Assembly: GCA_964530165.1 (NCBI GenBank)
Contig: CAZGYE010000144.1
Span: forward strand, 1-13,602
DNA: 13,602 nt
Source of the DNA: CAZGYE01 sp964530165
GTDB lineage: Bacteria; Planctomycetota; Planctomycetia; Planctomycetales; Planctomycetaceae
Direction: 5' to 3'
Below, one piece after another: positions 1-5,990 of the stretch. Under the pieces are notes generated by a model. The model did not search any database. It saw nothing but the letters and a program-made list of their open reading frames with translations, and was not told the DNA's origin. A program made the translations under genes and the position numbers. The first letter of the stretch is position 1. The number at the start of each line of letters is the position of its first letter.

Positions 1-542
1 TGGGCATACACGCGCACCCGCTTGCGGGTCGGTCCACCCAGCAGTTCGTAGATGGGCACACCCAGCGCTTTGCCTTTGATGTCCCACAAAGCCATGTCGA
101 TCCCGCTGATGGCGCTGGTGAGGATCGGTCCGCCGCGATAGAACGCGTGCCGGTACATCGCCTGCCAATGATGAACCACCGCCCGCGGATCTTTTCCGAT
201 CAGGTACTTTTCGAGCTGGGCGACAGCGGCGGCACACGTGCGGGCGCGTCCTTCCGTGATCGGCTCTCCCAAACCGACGATGCCCACGTCGGTGTGCACC
301 TTCAGGAACAGCCATCGCGGTTTCACGAGCATCGTCTCGAGTTTGGTGATCCTGAGCTTCTCGCGCGGGCTGATGGCCGGCCCGGCAGCCTGTTGTGCCC
401 GTTCAGTAAGCCTCTCGCCACGGTCCGGCGGCCGGCTTTCACCGGCTAAGAGCGAGGACAACGCAGCCGAGCCACCGGCGGCCCCGGCAAGCGAAAGCAA
501 GAACGATCGTCGACTCCTCTGGTGGCAACAAATGCTTTTCAT
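1..542 (-). CDS. dgoD: Tat-exported D-galactonate dehydratase-like enolase-superfamily enzyme, N-terminal part (partial)
   Basis: This is the first 180 codons of a gene that continues beyond the left edge. The ATG at 542 is preceded on the minus strand by GTGAGG, 5 nt upstream, a usable ribosome binding site. The N-terminus carries a twin-arginine signal: RSRRSFLLSLAG (RR at residues 11-12), then an Ala/Gly-rich hydrophobic stretch. From about residue 65 the sequence fits the mandelate-racemase/muconate-lactonizing N-terminal domain. The stretches KPRWLFLKVHTD, GEPITEGRA, YRGGPILTSAISGID, ALWDIKGKALGVP and ELLGG resemble bacterial DgoD, which dehydrates D-galactonate to 2-keto-3-deoxygalactonate. 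The metal-binding and catalytic barrel residues lie outside the window, so the exact sugar acid cannot be fixed; other sugar-acid dehydratases of the superfamily are possible. E. coli DgoD is cytoplasmic, so an exported version is noteworthy. It lies 121 nt after dgkA, and co-transcription is uncertain. Confidence 0.82.
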   Translation of the reverse strand, partial: MKSICCHQRSRRSFLLSLAGAAGGSAALSSLLAGESRPPDRGERLTERAQQAAGPAISPREKLRITKLETMLVKPRWLFLKVHTDVGIVGLGEPITEGRARTCAAAVAQLEKYLIGKDPRAVVHHWQAMYRHAFYRGGPILTSAISGIDMALWDIKGKALGVPIYELLGGPTRKRVRVYA

Positions 543-663
543 GGCAACCTCACGGTCTGTAACAAGAGAGATAGGGTGAGAAATCGCGGCACGGCAGGAG
601 CTTCGCCCTCCCGGAAACGTGCACGATCAAACCGACGCGACTTAGACTCTACGGGATCACGCC
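543..663. other. Intergenic gap between dgkA and the dehydratase gene
   Basis: No gene is seen in these 121 bases. A weak inverted repeat (GGAG...CTCC around 597-611) has no T-run and is not a convincing terminator. No consensus promoter for the dehydratase was found here, so that gene may be read from the lptD-dgkA transcript. This is inference only. Confidence 0.3.
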
Positions 664-1323
664 TCATCCGGCCAGCATTGCGACCAGCCTCTGCCCGAAG
701 ATCAGGCCGATGGCGATCACGGCCCCCAGGATCGTCACAAACACCGCCCCGGTGCCAATTCGCAGGACGGTCCGGGCCGGCTCGGCGGAGTGCGTCGAAA
801 GTTGAGAGTCGAGAGTCGAGAGTTGAGAGTCAGAAGAGTTAAGGGTTGAGGGTTGAGAGTTGAGAATGATGTGACTTTTATCTTTCCGCATTCCGCACTC
901 CGCATTCCGCACTCCGCATTGGGCACTTCTGGCTCTCAACTCTCCTCGCTGAACCCTCGACTTTGTCGTCTGCCAAATCGCTTTGAGTACCTGGTTGAAC
1001 ATCTCGGCCGCGAGGACCAGCGTCAAGGCCAGCACGACGATGGTCCACTGGATCAGGCTGATGCCGAGGACCACCGCCGTCGCCAAGACGATGCTACCAA
1101 CGAAGAAATGTCCGTAAAACGTGCTGTCCAGGCGGAATCCGTGCGAGATGCCTCGCTCTGCATCGACGAGCCGTTGACGCCAGGCGGGACGCCGCTTCTT
1201 GGGTTGAGGGTGGAGAGTTGAGGGTTGAGGGCTGAGAGTGATGTGACTTTTGCCTTTCTGCATTCCGCACTCCGCATTCCGCATTCCGCACTTCTGGCTC
1301 TCAACTTTCGACTTTTGTGCCAT
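664..1323 (-). CDS. dgkA: DgkA-type membrane diacylglycerol/undecaprenol kinase carrying two in-frame repeat insertions
   Basis: This is an integral membrane lipid kinase of the prokaryotic DgkA family, which phosphorylates diacylglycerol or undecaprenol. The native parts are WRQRLVDAERGISHGF (residues 48-63), hydrophobic segments at about 73-90 and 92-108, the family motif AAEMFN (105-110), and a third membrane segment at about 188-209. Residues 4-41 and 121-177 are translations of 7-bp repeat elements (AECGMRN and SQLSTL patterns). Without them the protein would be 124 residues, the normal family size. The second insertion lies in the loop between membrane segments 2 and 3. The ATG at 1323 lies 6 nt after the lptD stop, and its GAGGTGAG ribosome site sits in the end of lptD, so translational coupling is likely. 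Relative to E. coli, Glu69 and Asn72 are kept (E107, N110), but the Glu76, Lys94 and Asp95 positions appear to be K114, Leu and Arg. Activity is therefore uncertain. Confidence 0.82.
   Translation of the reverse strand: MAQKSKVESQKCGMRNAECGMQKGKSHITLSPQPSTLHPQPKKRRPAWRQRLVDAERGISHGFRLDSTFYGHFFVGSIVLATAVVLGISLIQWTIVVLALTLVLAAEMFNQVLKAIWQTTKSRVQRGELRARSAQCGVRNAECGMRKDKSHIILNSQPSTLNSSDSQLSTLDSQLSTHSAEPARTVLRIGTGAVFVTILGAVIAIGLIFGQRLVAMLAG
798..964. repeat. Heptad-repeat element, copy A: MITE-like, inside dgkA
   Basis: This 167-bp element is built on a 7-bp period throughout. GTYGAGA-type heptads fill the left part to 863. A short core with GATGTGACTTTTATC (868-882) follows, then four CAYTCCG heptads (889-916), then CATTGGG, CACTTCT, GGCTCTC, AACTCTC, CTCGCTG, AACCCTC and GACTTT in the same phase. 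Positions 798-836 and the reverse complement of 926-964 match at 31 of 39 positions without gaps, so the ends form long imperfect inverted repeats with tips AAAG and CTTT. GTCG occurs directly outside both tips (794-797 and 965-968), a possible 4-bp target duplication. Element plus duplication is 171 bp, exactly 57 codons, so dgkA stays in frame. Confidence 0.85.
1201..1316. repeat. Heptad-repeat element, copy B, near the dgkA start
   Basis: This is a shorter relative of copy A in the same orientation: five GGGTTGA-like heptads (1201-1235), the core with GATGTGACTTTTGCC, four CAYTCCG heptads (1261-1288), then CACTTCT, GGCTCTC, AACTTTC and GACTTT. Relative to copy A it lacks the CATTGGG heptad and two heptads of the right arm. 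It falls directly after the third dgkA codon and adds 38 codons without changing frame. No clear target duplication is visible. Confidence 0.8.
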
Positions 1324-1329
1324 GGCGTC

Positions 1330-4300
1330 TCACCTCACCCCCAACAAGGAACTTAACTGAGTCGACGAAGCGTCGAAGGGACCGAAGCGAGGCTCGACGG
1401 AAACGGCAATCCCCGCGTTGTCCTTGCTGTCGTCGAAGGAGGCTCCGATGTGGACCAGAAAATCTGCTCCGACGCGCGTGATGGTCAGCGACTGTCCTCG
1501 GTTCCGGTTTTCTGCCAGGTCGTATGCCGTTCCGACCGTGGAGATCCATTTGGGACTCATGCGGTAACTGTAGCTGGCCGTCAGAATCTGGCTGTCCAGT
1601 CCGGCTCCTTTGACCTGTCGCAGGCCGAGATAGACGCTGCCCCGCGTGCTCCGCTGGCTGAGCACGGCGACGTTCCAGAGCTGTTGGGCGTCGTCGAAGA
1701 GATCGTAATAGGCATTGGCAATCAGGCTGGTCCGCTCACCGACGTTCCAGCGGTAGTTGCCACCGAGCAGACCAAAGTTTTCGCCGAAGTTGTCGTCGGC
1801 CGCGTCGGGAAAGTACGACACGACGGCCTCAAAGGTCATCCAGTCCTTGATGCGCTGCCGTCCCGGCGGTCCGACCTTCGTTTGCAGCCGATGCCGCATG
1901 CTCAGCCGCAGCACCTGCTGGTCGTCAATCAGTTCGTGATACGGCGCAGTGACCGATCGGCCCGCGCCTGTCCGGACGGCGTAGAACTGTGGTTCAAACA
2001 CCGTCGGCACCACGCCGCCAAATGTGTTCAAGGGAAATCGCTCGCGGAACCGCTCCTGGGCGTTGTCGTCGAATTCGTTGTACTGCGGGATGCTGCCGAG
2101 GCCCTTTGAGGAATCGGTCCATGCGTATTCGCCGGCGAAGGTGACCTTGTGCGCCAGCCCGTTCAAATTGAAGATGCGGCTCTGCACGTACGGAAACAGC
2201 TTCCAGACCATCACGCTGCTGCGGACTCCTGCACTGCCCACAAGACGATCGATCTCATCACTGGTTAACCCGTCGTTCCAAAGGGCGGCTTCTCCCAACA
2301 CGAACGGCACCATCTGCAGCGGCCCCAGGTTCAACGGCATGTCCAGTTCGTGTCTCGACATCAACACGGCCCCGTCGGCTTCGGCAACATAGGGCAGGGG
2401 TGTGAATACTTCGGCCGGGTCGGTCGGAGGATCGCCGGGACGCAGTCGCGCAAAACCGACGGAGCTGTGCGTGCTCCAAGTCATCAGACCGCCCCACAGC
2501 GGTTCCGAAAGCCCATAGAGGTCGCCTTTGGGCAACCATTCGGTCGTCGTTTCGAACTCGTTGGCCTGCGGACGGATCAAGAGCGTCCACGCCCAATTGT
2601 CGACGTCCTGTTTCAGGTACAACAGCGTTTCGTTGTCCTTCTGCTCGTCGAATTCGTTCTCGTAATACTGCTCGAGAAAATTCCGGTCCGAAAGCAGGCC
2701 GAGCTCGCCAAGCAGGGTCATGTTGCCGGGAAGCGTTTGACGATGCCGCAGCAACACACGGCCGCGGTCGTTGTCGTCCGGCGCCAGGTCGCGGCGGTCC
2801 ATGCCCAGATTGTCTTCGCCGTCGTCGTGAATGTAGTAGGCCAACCCGCTGCCGGAATACACTCCGGGGACACCGAACAGCTCGGCGCCGTCATAGTGGC
2901 CGCCGGTTCCGATCGCCGGTCCTCGGTCGGTGAGATAGTCAAGTCGCCCATCCCAGTGCACGCCCTGCGGCGCGTCCCACGAGAGCAGCTTGAACATGTT
3001 CCAGACGGTCTTCACCTGCCCGCCGAATATGCGGTCGTCTCCCAACGTCGCGCTGCGGAGCGGAATGTTTGGATCTTCAGCCGGCGCGCTGAGATTGGGG
3101 ATGTACAGCAAGGGAACGTCTTCAATGAAGAACGTGTTGTTCAGGCTTGTGACCCAGGGAATCTCTTTCACGATTGCTGCTCCGGTAGCCGGGTCGATGG
3201 GGGGCGGGCCGAAACCGATCCACGGAGTCACGTACCGGTTTTCGACAAAGATGTCGCTGGACGCAATGCGATAGCCCGGCTTGCCGAAACGGCTGGTTGT
3301 CGCCCAGGCATTCTCCGCGTGGAACGATGTGCGCGAGATCTGCCGTAACCGCTTGGCCCGCACGCGCAGGTTGGTCTGCAATGCCGGGATGAACGTCTTC
3401 AATTCGGCGTTGTTGAGCAGCGCCCGATCTTCCTTTGCGTCGTAGAAGGCGCTGGTCGCCCGGACGACGTTTTGTCCCTGGCGCACCACAATATTGCCTT
3501 CCATGTACACCTGGAACGGCGTGTCGCTGGTTTGCTGGAACGCACTCGGAAGGCGATCACCGTCGACTGCACGCGTCCAAATGACCATCCTGTCGGCGGC
3601 GAGATCGACCGTCCCGATTTCCTCGACCCCTTCGATCTGCACGCCGCGGATGACGACGTTGATCCCCCCGTCGAGCACGGAAACCTGTTCGGGCGGCGTG
3701 GTCTTTTTCGATTGGAAGCTGTTGATGGTATACGGGACGGCGCTCCGGGGAAAGATGTCCACCCGGCGAAGGTTCCCCGCCGGTGGCTTCATCGGTGTGC
3801 TGCGCAATTCCGGTCCTGCCGGCTCTTGGCTGGGAATCACCAACTGCGTTTGCAGCAACGTCTTTCGCTTCGACGCCCGCCGGCGGACCAACGCGCGCCG
3901 AAAGAGCGGATCGTGCGCGGCGGGCGATCCCGTGGAACGGTCCCGCAAGGTGGTGTGCACATCACTGTGCGTTCGTAGCTGAAACAACATCGACGAAGCG
4001 GTCTCCGACCGGCCGGGCTGTTCCAACCGCGCATCGTCCTCGAGGTAGACCCTCACGTGGTGAGAGGAACCTTGCCAGCTTCGTTCCGTTTGCCGCCAGA
4101 CGACCATTTTTTGCGCCTGAAGCGTCGTGTTTCCCTGGACGACGCGGCACCGGCCGCGAAGCACCAGAACGTCGCCTTGCTCGTCCTTCCACTCGTGCGC
4201 GATGTCGGCATGGATGCTGATTGGATCGGTCTCGGTCGTTGAAGCCGATTCCGTTTCGCCGCGCAGCGCAGAACACGTCACGCAGACGGCCAACACCAGG

Positions 4301-4362
4301 CCGACGGCTGCGCAGACTACGACGACAGAACTGCTTCGCAGAGGGGTCGTTACGCCCGACAC
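1330..4362 (-). CDS. lptD: LptD-like outer-membrane LPS assembly protein (OstA family)
   Basis: This is a predicted outer-membrane protein that inserts lipopolysaccharide with the Lpt bridge. With the GTG at 4362 it has 1010 residues, longer than E. coli LptD. A hydrophobic signal segment (about residues 13-30) is followed by LptA-like beta-jellyroll sequence at about 50-92 (VLVLRGRCRVVQGNTTLQAQ) and again at about 231-326 (VYMEGNIVVRQGQNVVRATS). The rest is a long beta-rich region, presumably the barrel. I chose GTG 4362 because GGGAG lies 5 nt upstream and the promoter leaves a leader of about 50 nt. An in-frame TTG at 4404 would have almost no leader and no ribosome site. Two oddities are visible. 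Only one cysteine remains after the signal (C72), so the E. coli disulfide scheme is impossible. The C-terminus (SSLLGVR) lacks the usual terminal aromatic residue. The gene is directly followed by dgkA. Confidence 0.78.
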   Translation of the reverse strand: MSGVTTPLRSSSVVVVCAAVGLVLAVCVTCSALRGETESASTTETDPISIHADIAHEWKDEQGDVLVLRGRCRVVQGNTTLQAQKMVVWRQTERSWQGSSHHVRVYLEDDARLEQPGRSETASSMLFQLRTHSDVHTTLRDRSTGSPAAHDPLFRRALVRRRASKRKTLLQTQLVIPSQEPAGPELRSTPMKPPAGNLRRVDIFPRSAVPYTINSFQSKKTTPPEQVSVLDGGINVVIRGVQIEGVEEIGTVDLAADRMVIWTRAVDGDRLPSAFQQTSDTPFQVYMEGNIVVRQGQNVVRATSAFYDAKEDRALLNNAELKTFIPALQTNLRVRAKRLRQISRTSFHAENAWATTSRFGKPGYRIASSDIFVENRYVTPWIGFGPPPIDPATGAAIVKEIPWVTSLNNTFFIEDVPLLYIPNLSAPAEDPNIPLRSATLGDDRIFGGQVKTVWNMFKLLSWDAPQGVHWDGRLDYLTDRGPAIGTGGHYDGAELFGVPGVYSGSGLAYYIHDDGEDNLGMDRRDLAPDDNDRGRVLLRHRQTLPGNMTLLGELGLLSDRNFLEQYYENEFDEQKDNETLLYLKQDVDNWAWTLLIRPQANEFETTTEWLPKGDLYGLSEPLWGGLMTWSTHSSVGFARLRPGDPPTDPAEVFTPLPYVAEADGAVLMSRHELDMPLNLGPLQMVPFVLGEAALWNDGLTSDEIDRLVGSAGVRSSVMVWKLFPYVQSRIFNLNGLAHKVTFAGEYAWTDSSKGLGSIPQYNEFDDNAQERFRERFPLNTFGGVVPTVFEPQFYAVRTGAGRSVTAPYHELIDDQQVLRLSMRHRLQTKVGPPGRQRIKDWMTFEAVVSYFPDAADDNFGENFGLLGGNYRWNVGERTSLIANAYYDLFDDAQQLWNVAVLSQRSTRGSVYLGLRQVKGAGLDSQILTASYSYRMSPKWISTVGTAYDLAENRNRGQSLTITRVGADFLVHIGASFDDSKDNAGIAVSVEPRFGPFDASSTQLSSLLGVR

Positions 4363-4365
4363 GGG

Positions 4366-4372
4366 CTCTCCC
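4366..4372 (-). promoter_or_regulatory. Ribosome binding site that decides the lptD start
   Basis: On the minus strand GGGAGAG is followed by CCC and GTG at 4362, which puts GGGAG 5 nt before the start. The upstream TTG at 4404 has only a T-rich stretch before it. This favours the GTG start. Confidence 0.6.
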
Positions 4373-4420
4373 GAAATGCGTGGCGGTTTCGATACGCGGG
4401 CCAAGAAAAAATGCGGCGGG

Positions 4421-4450
4421 ATTATAGGTGTCCCCTGGCGTGGGTGTCAA
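4421..4450 (-). promoter_or_regulatory. Consensus sigma70-type promoter for lptD-dgkA
   Basis: On the minus strand a perfect -35 box TTGACA (4450-4445) and a perfect -10 box TATAAT (4426-4421) are separated by 18 nt. Transcription would start near 4414, about 50 nt before the GTG of lptD. It lies in the gap after the upstream glycosyltransferase gene, so lptD-dgkA can be transcribed independently of it. Confidence 0.75.
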
Positions 4451-4518
4451 TAAGGTCTGAGCCGCTCGAACGACCGGCGGGGACGAGCATGTAAGTCGTT
4501 AACGAGATTCAGCTTGCG

Positions 4519-5862
4519 TCATTGACGCTTCGTCGGAATGGACGCGCCGTCATGGCCATTCCGGGGACGGCCGAGACGTGCGATTTGCCCACACCACCCA
4601 CGGACTGAGAGAAGGGCAATCGCCGGAATCAAGGGCGCCCGCATCCGCGTGTTCGACCAGAAGAGCAAGTGGACGACAAAGAAACTCAGCACCAACAAAA
4701 TCAGCGGCATCCCGTTTCTCCATTCGGCAACTCTCAGCCGTGCCAAACAGAGGATCAGTCCCGTCGTAATCACGACATAGAAGCCGGCAACCGCCCATCG
4801 CACCACAAGCGGGACCGACTCCCGAACCGGTCCCAGCGGCGCGACATTCCAGAAACGCCGTAAACGCAGCCAACAGGCCCGCAGGAACGCCCCAGGGTCG
4901 TCAGTGATGTTTCGCCAAGCCCGGCGGTACATCCAACGGTCGCGATCCGGCTCGGTCTTGATCGGCGGAACTTCCCTCGCCATCTCTTGTTCCAGTGTTT
5001 CGTTCCATGCCCTCAGGCTGTCTTCTTGCCACACGGTTCCCCACGGTCCGGCGACCACTTCGCGGTAAAACACGGGATTGTTGCCCAGCAGCAGCGTGTA
5101 ACCACCGTGAGTCGTCGTCAGGATTGGTCGACCGAAAACGACCAGATTTCGCACCAGCCAAGGCGACACCGTCAGGGCCGCTGCCAGCAGTGTGGGCCAG
5201 GGAAATGTTGCGCGGCACTCACCGGCCGACTCAATCATCCTCTTCCTTTTTGTTCTGCAAAACCACCAGCCGCCTGCTGCCAGGCCGAACAGCCAAATGG
5301 TGGGACGACACAACCCGCACAGACCGAAAATGACACCGATCATGGCTCGGCGAAAATGACTGTGTCGGACGCTTTGCGTTGTCACCGAGTCGCGCGCTGC
5401 GTCTGGAACTGAAACGGCGATGAGCAGGATCACCAGAAATGTGAACGTAGTTTCGGTCATCGGCAGCGTTGTGTACCGCAGCAATAAAGGGTCGAGGGTG
5501 ACCACGGCGGCCGCAGCGAAAGACGCGCGACCCAATCCGAGTCGACTGCCCACCACAAATGTGAGCAATACCGTCCACGTCCCCAGCAGCAGGTGAAACA
5601 GTCCGATCGCCGCGTCCCCTCCGCCGGACTTCAGAATTCCAGCGAGCATGATCGGATACAAAGGCGGTCGGAAGGCGGTCGGTGTACTGGTTCCGGGACT
5701 CGAGTAACCGTTGCCGTCGGCCAGGTTGTGCGCGATTCCCAGATACGCGTCCACGTCGAGAGACAGATTGTCCGCTTGTTTCCACAGTAGACCGGCGCGC
5801 GGCAGTATCGCGGCCATCACGAGCAAGCCAAGCAAAACTCGTTCCCGCGGATTCACGCGCAT
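4519..5862 (-). CDS. GT-C fold membrane glycosyltransferase (ArnT/PMT, GT39/GT83-like)
   Basis: This 447-residue protein has many hydrophobic segments and a cytoplasmic-looking basic C-terminus. After the first membrane segment (about residues 9-27) come D36-V-D38 in LSLDVDAYLGIAHNLADG, then GYSSPGTSTPTAFRPPLYP. This arrangement, an acidic pair in the first outer loop and an FRPPLYP-like segment before the second membrane helix, is typical of GT-C enzymes that use lipid-phosphate sugar donors to glycosylate lipids or proteins on the outer face of the inner membrane. Donor and acceptor cannot be deduced. The ATG at 5862 has only a weak purine-rich GCGAGAA upstream. The gene is divergent from the exporter gene across 128 nt and is followed after 114 nt by lptD, which has its own promoter. 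A role in envelope glycolipid modification is inference from context. Confidence 0.75.
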   Translation of the reverse strand: MRVNPRERVLLGLLVMAAILPRAGLLWKQADNLSLDVDAYLGIAHNLADGNGYSSPGTSTPTAFRPPLYPIMLAGILKSGGGDAAIGLFHLLLGTWTVLLTFVVGSRLGLGRASFAAAAVVTLDPLLLRYTTLPMTETTFTFLVILLIAVSVPDAARDSVTTQSVRHSHFRRAMIGVIFGLCGLCRPTIWLFGLAAGGWWFCRTKRKRMIESAGECRATFPWPTLLAAALTVSPWLVRNLVVFGRPILTTTHGGYTLLLGNNPVFYREVVAGPWGTVWQEDSLRAWNETLEQEMAREVPPIKTEPDRDRWMYRRAWRNITDDPGAFLRACWLRLRRFWNVAPLGPVRESVPLVVRWAVAGFYVVITTGLILCLARLRVAEWRNGMPLILLVLSFFVVHLLFWSNTRMRAPLIPAIALLSVRGWCGQIARLGRPRNGHDGASIPTKRQ

Positions 5863-5990
5863 CGTTCTCGCAATCTTGAAGAACGGAAACTTTCAGTCTG
5901 CCACCGAGTCAATTAGAATCTCGTCTTACGGAAACCAAGCTCCCGGAACGATAGTGTAATCAATTTTCTCTTCCGACGCCGAAGGGCACC
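5863..5990. promoter_or_regulatory. Divergent intergenic region between glycosyltransferase and exporter genes
   Basis: Both genes start outward from these 128 bases, so at least two promoters are expected. The best plus-strand candidate is TTTCAG-17 nt-TAGAAT around 5892-5920, which is weak. No good minus-strand match was found. GAAGGG just before the ATG at 5991 is the exporter's ribosome site. Confidence 0.35.

Noticed and set aside
121..542. AECGMRN heptapeptide as a coiled coil or functional peptide repeat
   Set aside because: The peptide period follows from the 7-bp DNA period in any frame, and the repeat does not show coiled-coil hydrophobic spacing. The peptide itself occurs in dgkA (664-1323), not in this interval, which was checked and lacks it.
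794..965. CRISPR-like array or VNTR
   Set aside because: Units are 7 bp with no spacers, and the whole block has inverted ends and recurs elsewhere in the same order. It fits a composite repeat element and not a CRISPR array.
853..1221. Plus-strand open frame encoding HSALRIPHSAL peptide
   Set aside because: It is the stop-free reverse strand of copy A and the antisense of dgkA. The 7-bp period leaves such frames open automatically.
2350..3348. Long plus-strand open frame of 332 codons
   Set aside because: It is antisense to lptD, with low-complexity Arg/Val-rich sequence, no recognisable domain and no ribosome site. It is a GC-rich shadow.
4047..4070. parS-like dyad CTCACGTGGTGAG
   Set aside because: It lies inside lptD and lacks the consensus parS sequence, so it is not linked to parA.
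4516..4528. GCGTC/GACGC hairpin overlapping the glycosyltransferase stop codon as a terminator
   Set aside because: The stem is only 5 bp and no T-run follows on the minus strand.
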